Origin: CAZGAQ01 sp964523405
GTDB lineage: Bacteria; Planctomycetota; Phycisphaerae; UBA1845; Fen-1342
DNA length: 64,000 nucleotides
NCBI GenBank assembly: GCA_964523405.1
Contig: CAZGAQ010000025.1
Location: 14,670-78,669, forward strand
Reading direction: 5' to 3'
Shown: positions 24,299 through 32,876 of the stretch, piece by piece
Numbering within the stretch: the first letter of the stretch is position 1
How the letters are laid out: the number at the start of each line of letters is the position of its first letter
The notes under the pieces: model-generated
Database searches by the model: none
What the model was told of the DNA's origin: nothing
What the model saw: the letters and a program-made list of their open reading frames with translations, nothing else
Translations under genes and position numbers: made by a program

Positions 24299-27200
24299 CT
24301 AGTCGCCCGTGCAGACGAGTTGGAGCGCCTGCGCGTCCGCCACGTCGATGTCGCCGTCACAGTCGAAGTCGAACGTCGCCCCGTCGAGCACGACACCACT
24401 GTTGTCCGGCCCGGTCATCCAGTTGTTGGTGCCGAGTGCCGTCAGATCCTCCGCATCGATCAAGCCGTTGGCGTTGGCGTCGCCGGGATGGCGCAGCGTG
24501 AGCGCATACGTGAACGTGTGCGTCACGCCCGCCGGCCAGACCGCGACATCGAACGCGGACACCAGCGCGAGGTCCTGATCGAAGCCCACGCACCCGGCCG
24601 TGTTGTCGAACACCGCGGTGGCCAGCCAGCGTCGTTCCGCGTACTGCGCAGCGGTCAGGTCACACGTTGTGCCGGAGAAGCCGCTGGGGTTGCTCACGGT
24701 CCACGCGGGCGGCAGCCCCGTCGTGTCCAATCGGGCCGTGTGGGTGAGCGACATGTTCGGCGGCACGATGCCGGCGCAGGTGTTGCGGTTGGCTTGCAGG
24801 CCGCCGCCGTCAGCGGCAAACCAGCGGCCGAAGCCGTGTCCCACCCAAGGCTGCGCCGGGCAACACGGCGTGTGCGGATCGCCGGTCGGTGGAACCAGGT
24901 CGCCATCGACCATCCAGGCCAGGCGCACGGCGCTTTGGGCAGTGGTGCGCACGTTCGTGATCGTCAACGTCGTGATCAGCTGCGCGCCGTTGAGCTGGTG
25001 CCGCGTCTGGACGTCAAACCATGCGTTCCCGAAATGCGAGAGCACTGTACCACTGACGTAGTGGGCCGCCTCGTACACGTCCCACACGCCCGCCGTCGGT
25101 GACAGCAGGTGATTCGCTATCCCGCTGCCCTCGTTGTAGCGCAGGTTGCCTTCCCAGGTGAAGACCTGCGGTGCTGCGGATACCGGCAACCACGTGATGT
25201 CCGCCGGGATGGTCGCCTCGTATGGCAACCGCTGGCCGCAGCCGCCGAACTCGTGCAGCGTCGCGCTCAGGACGCCGTTGTTGACCACGTGTCCGGTGCC
25301 GGCCACGTTGGAGTAACCTGACTCGTAACCGGCCTCATCGACGGCGCCGAGCAGGTAGTAGTACTCGGTGCGGCGGGCATACCACGGACCGACGTCGACG
25401 CCGCGGTCGAAGTACTGCCAGCGCGCCACGGTCGGGTTGGCGTCACCGGTGATGCGCCCCACACGGTTGGCGAGGCTCGGCACGAAATCCGGCGTTGTCG
25501 CGCGATACACGTTGTAGCAGGCAATGCGCTCCGCCCCGCCGGACAGGTCGAGCGTCACCGGCGAGAAGTCCAGGCGCACGGCCGGCCATTGCCCTGGCAC
25601 CGGGTCGGGAATCGTGGTGTCCTGCTCCATCACGGTGGTGGCGACCAGATCGCTGATGAGCTGCGGGGCGTAGCAGTCCACGCGGATCGGGTACGTCATC
25701 CCGCCCATGATGCCCTCGGGATTCGGATAGTACGAATTGTCGTACTGCGTGACGGTGACGCGTGCTTCCTGGCCGTGGGTGACGCCCATGGGCTGCACGC
25801 GCATCTGGATCGGCAGGAGCGTGTGCGGCGCGAGCGGCACGATGTGTGGCGTCGGCGGCATCCAGATTTCGTGCGTGATCATGTCTTCGAACTCGATCAG
25901 CCAGCCGGTCGGCAGGGTTGTCGCCGTGATCAGGCGGCACAGCTTGGTCAGCGAGGTCGGGTTTTCCATATCGAAGTTCGCCACGACCGGCCCAACACCG
26001 CCCTCGCAGCCGCGCCCGTCGGCTTTGCCGCCCGTGCGCGCGTAGAGCACGATCAGGTTGACGCAGCCGAGGTTGCGCGTGTTCGCCGGTCCCATCGACG
26101 TCGGATTGCTTTCGGCGCAGCTCGCCGTCACGCCGATGCAGTAGTGGCCATTGGCCGGAGGCGGCGGAATGATCCAGTTCAGCCAGACGGTTCGGGTGCT
26201 GCCCGCTGGCAACAGCGCGATGTCGCGCGTACCGATCAGCGTCGCCACGTTCGGCGCCGTGCCCGGGAATTCCAGCCCGGTGGAGTTGTTTCGGTAGTAG
26301 AACTTCACCTGCACATTGGTGGCCGCCGTCGTGCCCTTGTTCCGCACGCGCGCGTACAGGTGGTTGTTCGCGTTCTCAACCGGCCGGTCCTCGACCCCGT
26401 TGTCGTTGTTGTCGATCCAGATGTCGTCGCTGGTCCACCATTCGGGGCACAGATTGCTCGACGGCTCGATCCCGGTGTCGGCTGGGCAATCCTTGATCCA
26501 CAGCTTCACATCCGGTGCCGGCGGCTGACCAACGGTCAACGTCGCCGTCATCGTCGCGCCGCAGGCACTGATGCTGGTGACGCTCACCTTGCTGTCAGCG
26601 CCGCCATAGCTCTTGGAGGAGGGCTTGCTGTTGGGATCGAAGGTGGTGTGCGTGCCGCTGTTGAAGAAGATCTGCGCCGAGCCGTTGGGATCGTTCGCGG
26701 AATCCAGAATATCCGCGTTCGTCGTGTGATCGTTGCCCGTCTGGTTCGCGCACTCCAGGTCGATGAACTTGTGCGTCTCGTCCCACTGCAGATTGTTGTA
26801 GGCCCAGTTGGTGCCGCCCGTGTTGGTGAAGTCCGTGGTCTTCACGCTGAGATCAACGTGGTAGATCAGCAGGCCACAGCTGGGCAGGTCCGCGTCGAAT
26901 CCCGTCTGCCGGCGATTCTCCACGAGGAAGTACTGCGTCGTGGGGCGGCCGTAGGTCCACAGCCGGTACGCATCCTGGTTCGTCTCGATCTGCTGGATCT
27001 GCTCGTTGTTGAGCGTCTGCGTCACGTCGGTTGGCGTGAGCCAACCCAGCTCCATCTTGCTCCACGCACTCAAGTGCGTCGGCCTGCTGGGCGTGGACCA
27101 GTTCGCCCCCCACGAGCCATACGCCATCAGGTCGTACACCCCCAGGCCCCAGTTCCAGCCGTACGTGTCCTCGTAGTCGCCCCACACCGTGTCGTACAGG

Positions 27201-28027
27201 TCCGGCAGGCCCAGCGCGTGCCCGTATTCATGACAGAACACGCCGATGCCCGCGATGGCCGTGCTCGTATTCCCGAACTCCAGCTCGTGACAGATGATGT
27301 ACTCATCCACGTACACCCCGTCCACCAGCATCGCCCCCGGCCCCATGCCCGAACTCAGGTTCCAGTGGTGCGGCCAGAACTCGGTCTTGTACTCGTTGTC
27401 CCAGGACGCACCGTGGCCCGCGAAAACCACGTACACCACGTCGACGTTGCCGTCCCCATCATTGTCATACTGCGAGAAATCCACGGCGGCGTCGGCCTTC
27501 AGAATGGCCTGCCGCACAAAGCCCTGCGAATTCTGCGGATAGACCAGCTCGCCGCCGTACCCGTTGATGTAGTAGCTGTCGTTCTGGGGCACGCGGTACC
27601 AGCCATACACGTCGCCGGTCACGGAAAACTGGTTGTAGGACACCTCCTCGAAGTACTTCTTCATCGTGTTGCCGGCGCCGGTGAATAGCAGCGTCGAGAA
27701 GTCGTTGACTGTCTTCGTGCCCGCGCGATTCGGGAAGTCGGCCAGCAACACAACCAGCTTGTTCGTGCCGCGGACCGCCACCGCCTTGTCACGCGGCCGG
27801 GGCGCGTCGATGTCGGGTGAAACGCAGCCGCGGTCGATGCGGCCATGCACGTGCATGTCCTCGACGGCCGGTGGTCCTGGCGGCATGGCGCCGGCGGGCA
27901 GCCCGAGACACAGGATCAGCAGGCCGGTACATAGGCCGAGGCAGGTGCGCGCGTCGAGACAGTCACACCGGCTCTGGCGGTCGGCGGCTGCACGGGTGGG
28001 ATGGTGGGAAGGGGGGGCGTGGAACAT
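24299..28027 (-). CDS. M6 family metalloprotease with fibronectin-like and dockerin-like C-terminal regions
   Basis: This is a very large (1242 residues) secreted zinc protease. After a signal region (hydrophobic residues 28-48) and propeptide, the M6/immune-inhibitor-A type domain spans about residues 85-470. It has YDNDGDGNVDVVYVVFAGHG and the zinc motif His266-Glu267-x-x-His270-x-x-Gly-x-x-Asp276 (HEYGHALGLPD). Later parts hold a CARDB-like segment, a fibronectin-like segment (CYNVYRATTPDF) and a C-terminal dockerin-like pair (GDANANGLIDAEDL, DCDGDIDVADAQAL). It probably degrades extracellular protein. ATG 28027 has GGAG about 9 nt upstream; the frame extends a little further but no signal peptide would result. 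It ends 6 nt from the convergent esterase gene. Confidence 0.88.
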   Translation of the reverse strand: MFHAPPSHHPTRAAADRQSRCDCLDARTCLGLCTGLLILCLGLPAGAMPPGPPAVEDMHVHGRIDRGCVSPDIDAPRPRDKAVAVRGTNKLVVLLADFPNRAGTKTVNDFSTLLFTGAGNTMKKYFEEVSYNQFSVTGDVYGWYRVPQNDSYYINGYGGELVYPQNSQGFVRQAILKADAAVDFSQYDNDGDGNVDVVYVVFAGHGASWDNEYKTEFWPHHWNLSSGMGPGAMLVDGVYVDEYIICHELEFGNTSTAIAGIGVFCHEYGHALGLPDLYDTVWGDYEDTYGWNWGLGVYDLMAYGSWGANWSTPSRPTHLSAWSKMELGWLTPTDVTQTLNNEQIQQIETNQDAYRLWTYGRPTTQYFLVENRRQTGFDADLPSCGLLIYHVDLSVKTTDFTNTGGTNWAYNNLQWDETHKFIDLECANQTGNDHTTNADILDSANDPNGSAQIFFNSGTHTTFDPNSKPSSKSYGGADSKVSVTSISACGATMTATLTVGQPPAPDVKLWIKDCPADTGIEPSSNLCPEWWTSDDIWIDNNDNGVEDRPVENANNHLYARVRNKGTTAATNVQVKFYYRNNSTGLEFPGTAPNVATLIGTRDIALLPAGSTRTVWLNWIIPPPPANGHYCIGVTASCAESNPTSMGPANTRNLGCVNLIVLYARTGGKADGRGCEGGVGPVVANFDMENPTSLTKLCRLITATTLPTGWLIEFEDMITHEIWMPPTPHIVPLAPHTLLPIQMRVQPMGVTHGQEARVTVTQYDNSYYPNPEGIMGGMTYPIRVDCYAPQLISDLVATTVMEQDTTIPDPVPGQWPAVRLDFSPVTLDLSGGAERIACYNVYRATTPDFVPSLANRVGRITGDANPTVARWQYFDRGVDVGPWYARRTEYYYLLGAVDEAGYESGYSNVAGTGHVVNNGVLSATLHEFGGCGQRLPYEATIPADITWLPVSAAPQVFTWEGNLRYNEGSGIANHLLSPTAGVWDVYEAAHYVSGTVLSHFGNAWFDVQTRHQLNGAQLITTLTITNVRTTAQSAVRLAWMVDGDLVPPTGDPHTPCCPAQPWVGHGFGRWFAADGGGLQANRNTCAGIVPPNMSLTHTARLDTTGLPPAWTVSNPSGFSGTTCDLTAAQYAERRWLATAVFDNTAGCVGFDQDLALVSAFDVAVWPAGVTHTFTYALTLRHPGDANANGLIDAEDLTALGTNNWMTGPDNSGVVLDGATFDFDCDGDIDVADAQALQLVCTGD

Positions 28028-28653
28028 GGGTCGTCTCCGAAGCGAGCCTTCCGGTACGGGGGCGAGTACGGCACGCGTCGGCCCCTTGAGCCAGGGTGCG
28101 CACAGACAACCGCGCCCCCCAATGCTCATGCGGGGACCGGCAGTCCGTCTTGGCCGAGAGTCGACGGCTTAGTTGGCGGGTTGCCCGCTGCCTCCAGGGC
28201 CGCGGCGGCGCAGCCTAAACGGCCGGCACAAATCGCGCGCCCCCGCCCGACACATGTCCTCTGATCAAGTGTAACCCAGGTGCGCCCGTCGGAGGCGAAA
28301 TCCGCGCGGGCAACCGCTCCGCAGAGGGCTGCTACTGTCAGCTGTCGAGCCGACGTGGGCGAGTGAGCGGACATGGCCGCACGTTGACTGGGCGTTGGCT
28401 TACGTGCGCCCGGCCGCACGCCGGCCGACCATTCCGTCGCGCCTTTGACTTTGCGTGTTGCGCGCCTATCAATACGAGTGCGTGAAACGGGTGTTCGCGC
28501 TGCTCCCCGGCTACAGCCCCAGTTCGGTTCGGAGGGCTACTGGCCACGGACTTGTTACGCCGTCTCGGCGTGGCAGTGACCGACCAGGGACGCTGCGCGC
28601 TACATCCCGCTCACGCAGGCGAGCCCACGCCTCGACAGGCCGGAGAAGGAACC
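28028..28653. other. Divergent spacer between protease and FTYQGRL protein genes
   Basis: This 626-nt region contains the promoter at 28445-28472 for the rightward gene. I see no clear promoter for the protease and no gene. The open frames present read as low-complexity Ala/Arg/Pro sequence. Confidence 0.5.
28445..28472 (+). promoter_or_regulatory. Promoter upstream of the FTYQGRL-type protein gene
   Basis: TTGACT (28445-28450), 16 nt, TATCAA (28467-28472). The leader would be about 175 nt. Confidence 0.45.
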
Positions 28654-30324
28654 ATGCGCTGCATTCTGTCTCGCGTCACTGCCACGTGCGTCGCGGCTGC
28701 GCTGCTCGTCAGCGCCGCTCAGGCCCAGGCCCTGCTGGGCAGCCAGTTCACCTACCAGGGCCGCCTCCTCTCGAACGGAGTGCCGGTGACCGGTACGGTT
28801 GATGTGCAGTTCGCGCTGATGAACAACGAGTCGGCCGGCAGCGTCGTGGCCGGCCCGCTCGTGGCCAACAATGTTGCGGTCAGCGGCGGCGTCTTCACCG
28901 TCCCGGTGGACTTCGGCTTCGCCGTCTTCGACGGCAATGCCCGCTGGCTCGAGATCGCGGTGCGCATGCCCGCCGGCAGCGGCGGATACACCACACTGTT
29001 GCCGCGCCAGCCGCTGACGGCCGCGCCCTACGCCCTGGCCATGCCGGGACTGAGCCCCGATGGCCAGCAGAACCTGGGTCTGCAACCGGGACACTATCTC
29101 GCCGCCTCTCCCACGGACGCATTCAACTATTCGGGCAAGACCCTGGGGAATTACGCCCTGGGCTGGTTCGCCGATCCGTGGAGCGGCACCGGAGCCACAG
29201 CCTGGCTCTCCGGCTACAGCGGACTCAAGTTCTTCGCGGGCAGTCAGCCGCGTCTGGCCATCACCGAGACCGGGCTGGTCGGGGTGGGGACAACAAGCCC
29301 GGCGGCGCAATTCCACGTCGCGGGAGGCACGAGTAACGGCGTCATCCGGGCCGACTCGAGCAGCGCCAACGCGGTCCTGAACCTGACGACGCTCGGGCAG
29401 ATCGACTGGCACGTCGGGGTCGACCGCGCTGACGGTGGCAAGTTGAAGATCGGACCGGCCGTCGGCTTCGGCACGGAGGCGCTGGTGGCCACCAGTGCGG
29501 GTAATATCGGCTTGGGGACGACGAATCCCCAGGCCCGCTTGCACATCGACGGTGGTACCGCCGGCACCAGTCTGTCCGTGTCCAGCGCCGGAACGGATCC
29601 AAATTCGCAGTACTTCGCCGTCGTGGGAGGTACGAATGGCCCGCACAGCACCGGCGTCTACGGCGTAACCAACGCCGCCACCGGCCAGGGCGTCGGCGTG
29701 CAGGGTAATTCGTACAGCGCCAGCGGTGTCGGCGTCGCTGGCTCCGCGCTGGCTGCAATCGGCAACACGATCGGTGTCTACGGCCACGCGGCCAGCCCGA
29801 CGGGCTACGCCGTGTACGCCATCGGCCGCTTCGCCGCCTCCGGCACCAAGAGCTTCCAGATCGACCACCCGCTCGACCCCGCCAATCGCCTGCTTAGCCA
29901 CTACTGCATCGAAGGCCCCGAACCGCTCAACGTCTACAGCGGCAACGTCACGACCGACGCCGCCGGCTACGCCACCGTGCAACTGCCCGACTACTTCGAA
30001 GCCCTCAATCGCGACTTCCGCTACCAGCTCACCGTCATCGATGAGGCCGACAGCGCCGACTTCGTGGCCGCCAAGGTGGTGCGTGGCATTCGCGACAACG
30101 CGTTCGTCGTGCGCACCAGCCAGCCCAATATGGCCGTCTCGTGGCGCGTCGAAGGCGTGCGCAACGACCGCTTCGTGCAGGCCTACGGCGCCCCGGTCGA
30201 AGCCGACAAGACCGCCGAGCAGCGCGGCAAGTACCTGCAACCCGAACTCTATGGCCAGCCGGCCGAAAAGGGGCTGTTCTACGGTGCCGTCCAACGGGCC
30301 ACCCCGATCGGCAACGAAAACTAG
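28654..30324 (+). CDS. Secreted FTYQGRL-type surface protein with tail-fibre-like middle region
   Basis: This is a 556-residue protein with a signal peptide (to AAQAQA). The mature part begins with FTYQGRLLSNGVPVTGTVDVQF, shortened here to its key FTYQGRL block, a start shared by many planctomycete exported proteins. The middle is Gly/Ser/Ala-rich with short repeats such as GVGTTSPAAQFHV and GLGTTNPQARLHI, like phage tail fibres, and several GVYG and GVGVQG turns. The C-terminal 130 residues (from KSFQIDHPLDP) form a conserved block with HYCIEGPE, known next to tail-fibre domains. It may be an adhesin or surface fibre; there is no enzymatic motif. A ribosome site AGAAGGA precedes ATG 28654. 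Confidence 0.7.
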   Translation: MRCILSRVTATCVAAALLVSAAQAQALLGSQFTYQGRLLSNGVPVTGTVDVQFALMNNESAGSVVAGPLVANNVAVSGGVFTVPVDFGFAVFDGNARWLEIAVRMPAGSGGYTTLLPRQPLTAAPYALAMPGLSPDGQQNLGLQPGHYLAASPTDAFNYSGKTLGNYALGWFADPWSGTGATAWLSGYSGLKFFAGSQPRLAITETGLVGVGTTSPAAQFHVAGGTSNGVIRADSSSANAVLNLTTLGQIDWHVGVDRADGGKLKIGPAVGFGTEALVATSAGNIGLGTTNPQARLHIDGGTAGTSLSVSSAGTDPNSQYFAVVGGTNGPHSTGVYGVTNAATGQGVGVQGNSYSASGVGVAGSALAAIGNTIGVYGHAASPTGYAVYAIGRFAASGTKSFQIDHPLDPANRLLSHYCIEGPEPLNVYSGNVTTDAAGYATVQLPDYFEALNRDFRYQLTVIDEADSADFVAAKVVRGIRDNAFVVRTSQPNMAVSWRVEGVRNDRFVQAYGAPVEADKTAEQRGKYLQPELYGQPAEKGLFYGAVQRATPIGNEN

Positions 30325-30356
30325 TGTAGCGCCTCACAGGGAGTTGCACACAACCA

Positions 30357-30410
30357 GGGTGGGGTGGGCGTCCCGCCCGCCCCGCGGCGGCCAAGATGGC
30401 CACCCCACCC
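30357..30410. repeat. GGGTGGGGTGG inverted repeat (REP-like)
   Basis: An 11-bp perfect inverted repeat (30357-30367 with 30400-30410) encloses GC-rich sequence after the FTYQGRL gene. It could act as a transcription end, but no T-run follows; it looks like a dispersed repeat element. Confidence 0.45.
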
Positions 30411-30539
30411 GCGTGCAAGTGATTCTGAGGCACCACACTAGCAACCCACGGAGAATCGGGCGCCGGCGCCCCGCGGCAGACGCATGCCGCGGCGGAGCGC
30501 GCCATCGGCGGTTCGGGCGGCTCGCGGAGGCTCCGCCCG

Positions 30540-31277
30540 CTACAGTGACTGGGGCGCCGTACCCTCCGCGTGCCGACCGCCCCGCCCCGCGTACCCGATG
30601 TAGGCGGCCGTCAACTCCGCGTCGGTCACTGCGAAGCCGCAGGTCTCAGCGCTCGACCGGCCGATCAGCCGCAGGTTCTCATCTTCGCACTTCACCGCGC
30701 TCAAGTTCGCGATCGGTATCTCGAGCGGTGCCGTGTCGCTGATGAACGCCACACGCAGCGACGTGACGTACAGCTCCCCGGCGTGCTCCTCGCCTTCCCC
30801 CTCGCTCCGCCACGCCTGGCAGCAATACCAGAGCAACTCCCCCTCCCGCAGCAGCAGCGCCACCGGCTCGGTGATCGGTTCGATCCGCCCCTCACCGATC
30901 GCCTGCAGAAGCGCCGTGCGCTCATCAACCTCCCGCTGGACGGCCGGCTGCGCCGCCGCTTCGTCCGCCCTTTCTTCCTGCGGTTCCGTCGCCCGGCGCC
31001 GCGCCCGCGCCTGCCACCAGACCCGCGTCGCGACAACGAGTAGCCCCAGTGCCGTCGCGCCGAGCAGGACCGCAAACAGCAGCGTGATCGCCCGCCAGAT
31101 CGCCGCGCGATAGGCCAACAGCAGCACCGCCGCCAGGATGGACCCCAAGATCACCCCCGCTAGCGCGAACACGCGCGGGACCTCCGGCAACGCCGCAATG
31201 CGCCGCGCCGCCTGACGCACCAGCGCGACCGGCCCGCCGCCGTCTGCAAGTCCCTGCTTGTCGCGATCATCGACCAT
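30540..31277 (-). CDS. Membrane protein with GRAM/PH-like C-terminal domain
   Basis: This is a 245-residue protein. Two hydrophobic helices lie near residues 36-88 (ALAGVILGSILAAVLLL and AITLLFAVLLGATALGLLVV), followed by an Ala/Glu-rich linker and a cytoplasmic domain from about 120 to 225. The segment LYVTSLRVAFISD followed by IPIANLSAVKCEDENLRLIG resembles GRAM/PH-type domains, which bind lipids or proteins. It is the last gene of the strand after the sigma/anti-sigma pair, 186 nt apart and beyond a terminator, so co-transcription is unlikely. ATG 31277 was chosen because the upstream part of the frame is Arg/Pro-rich shadow sequence. I do not recognise a named family. Confidence 0.55.
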   Translation of the reverse strand: MVDDRDKQGLADGGGPVALVRQAARRIAALPEVPRVFALAGVILGSILAAVLLLAYRAAIWRAITLLFAVLLGATALGLLVVATRVWWQARARRRATEPQEERADEAAAQPAVQREVDERTALLQAIGEGRIEPITEPVALLLREGELLWYCCQAWRSEGEGEEHAGELYVTSLRVAFISDTAPLEIPIANLSAVKCEDENLRLIGRSSAETCGFAVTDAELTAAYIGYAGRGGRHAEGTAPQSL

Positions 31278-31390
31278 GCCCGTACTCCCGGCCGACCGCC
31301 GTGCGGACCACCGCTCCCCAACGCCCGTCGATCGTAGCGGGGCCGCCCCGCTCCGGTCCAGCTTGTCCGGCGACGGTCCCCGCGCAACGC

Positions 31391-31421
31391 GAAAGCCCGC
31401 GCGCCACTCTGACGCGCGGGC
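31391..31421 (-). terminator. Terminator after the sigma/anti-sigma-like pair
   Basis: On the reverse strand GCCCGCGCG and CGCGCGGGC form a 9-bp stem with a 9-nt loop (31395-31403 with 31413-31421), followed by TTTCGCG. Confidence 0.6.
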
Positions 31422-31463
31422 CTTCCCTCGAGACTGCCTGAAGCTCACTCGGGGCTCGCGACC

Positions 31464-31943
31464 TTACGACCCTTCGTTGGGATCCGGTGCCGCGTTCACG
31501 TGCACCTTCAACTCGTGCTCCCCGTCGTCGGTCGTGATCACGATCGTCTGCTCCTCCGGCCCGCCGCCCGCGCCCTGCAGTTGGATCGCGATCTCGTTCT
31601 CGCTGCCCGGCTGCAATGCACCGGCCGGTACCGCGATCACCGCCTGCCCGTTCGGATCGAGCACCATCTCGCCGCTGTGCACCACGTTGCCGTTTACTTC
31701 CACGGTGATGAACCAGCTCCGAATCAGCGACCACCCGCCGGCCGCCACAAGGACCGTACTGCCGAGCAGCACGATCGCCGCCGGCAGCACCAGCCGCCGC
31801 ACACGACTCCGGGAAACATGCTTCTGCGTATCCAAGGCTTGCATGATTCTGCGCTCCAGTTCAGGGTTCTCAGGATTCCCAGGCCATTGCTGGCCTGCCA
31901 GAGACTGCAGCGCGCCGTCCACAGGATCCATATCGCCGGACAT
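31464..31943 (-). CDS. Putative anti-sigma-like membrane protein
   Basis: This is a 159-residue protein with a short cytoplasmic part, one membrane helix (LPAAIVLLGSTVLVAAGGW, about residues 52-70) and an outer beta-rich domain of about 85 residues (FITVEVNGNVVHSGE to the C-terminus). It starts 3 nt after the stop of an ECF sigma factor gene, the usual place and topology for an anti-sigma factor. No zinc-binding ZAS motif (HxxxCxxC) is present, so the assignment is by context. The outer domain could be the sensor that releases the sigma factor. A terminator follows the stop. Confidence 0.6.
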   Translation of the reverse strand: MSGDMDPVDGALQSLAGQQWPGNPENPELERRIMQALDTQKHVSRSRVRRLVLPAAIVLLGSTVLVAAGGWSLIRSWFITVEVNGNVVHSGEMVLDPNGQAVIAVPAGALQPGSENEIAIQLQGAGGGPEEQTIVITTDDGEHELKVHVNAAPDPNEGS

Positions 31944-31946
31944 GGT

Positions 31947-32531
31947 CTACCTCCGGGTTGTCAGTTGTTCGCGGAGTGCGTCGCGCGCTCGCGCCAGCCT
32001 CGACTTCACCGTCCCGACGCGACACCCCAGAATGGCCGCCACCTCCGCGAGGCCCAGCCCTTCCAGGTAGTGCAGCGCCAGGACCGACTGATACTTCGGC
32101 GGCAGCGACAGCAGCGCGCGCCGGGCTCGCGCCGGATCGGTTTCGCCGCCCGCGGACCCCGTGTCGTGGCCAACCTGCACCGCCGGTTCGACTGCCACCA
32201 CCCGCAGCCGCCATTGCCGCTCTCGCCGGGCCCAGCGATTCACGGCGTTCGTGGCGATGCGCAGCAGCCAGTACCGCAAAGGAATTCCGCGGTACCGATA
32301 GCGCGGCAGCGCCTGCAGCACAGTGACGAATAGGTCGGCGACCAGGTCCTCCGTGGCGTGTACGTCGCCGGTGCGGCGGTAGACGTGGTCCAGCAGCGCC
32401 CGATGATGTCGCCGGTACAGCTCGGCCTGTGCCGCGCGGTCGTGTCCTGCCCGCGCGATCAGCTCGGCTTCGTCCAGCGCCGCCACCGGGTCCGCCTTAC
32501 CCAGACTCATCCGCACTTCACTCCGGTTCAT
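31947..32531 (-). CDS. ECF-type RNA polymerase sigma factor
   Basis: This is a 194-residue sigma-70 family protein with region 2 (RAAQAELYRRHHRALLDHVYRRTGD through YWLLRIATNAVNRWARR) and region 4 with its helix-turn-helix (LPPKYQSVLALHYLEGLGLAEVAAILG, GTVKSRLARARDALREQL). There is no region 3, as expected for ECF factors. It directs RNA polymerase to a small regulon, probably held inactive by the membrane protein encoded 3 nt downstream. ATG 32531 is preceded by GGAG at a fitting distance; ATG 32510 is an alternative. The signal and target promoters are not visible in the window. Confidence 0.88.
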   Translation of the reverse strand: MNRSEVRMSLGKADPVAALDEAELIARAGHDRAAQAELYRRHHRALLDHVYRRTGDVHATEDLVADLFVTVLQALPRYRYRGIPLRYWLLRIATNAVNRWARRERQWRLRVVAVEPAVQVGHDTGSAGGETDPARARRALLSLPPKYQSVLALHYLEGLGLAEVAAILGCRVGTVKSRLARARDALREQLTTRR

Positions 32532-32876
32532 GCCGCCACTCCGGCGTGGCCACTCCGGGTCCACATCTACAATAAGTCACCCCGCCCCGGCGCGGTTCCC
32601 GATTCCCCGCGTTTTGCGTCTCCGACCGACGGAGAATCCCTCCCCCCGCTCGGTCCCTGAACCCATCTGGCGTCGCGCCGGGGTGGACCGACCGCCGACC
32701 CGCGCCGCACGCTCCCCTGCTTTACGACAGGACACAATACCGGACCCGCCGACTACGGTGGATCACCTTACTCGCGGTTCCGCGGCCTGTGGCCGATGTA
32801 CTAGGGGACCCGGTCTCACCGGGCGGCGCCCCCGGTGTGTCCGCCGTATCGGGGGGCCGGTACGACGGAGATACCG
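32532..32876. other. Divergent spacer without recognisable features
   Basis: This region lies between the sigma factor gene and the solute-binding protein gene. I found no convincing promoter, hairpin or gene. Confidence 0.5.

Noticed and set aside
25589..27688. 699-codon forward frame within the protease gene
   Set aside because: Antisense shadow of the M6 protease; Arg/Val/His-rich with no domain signs.
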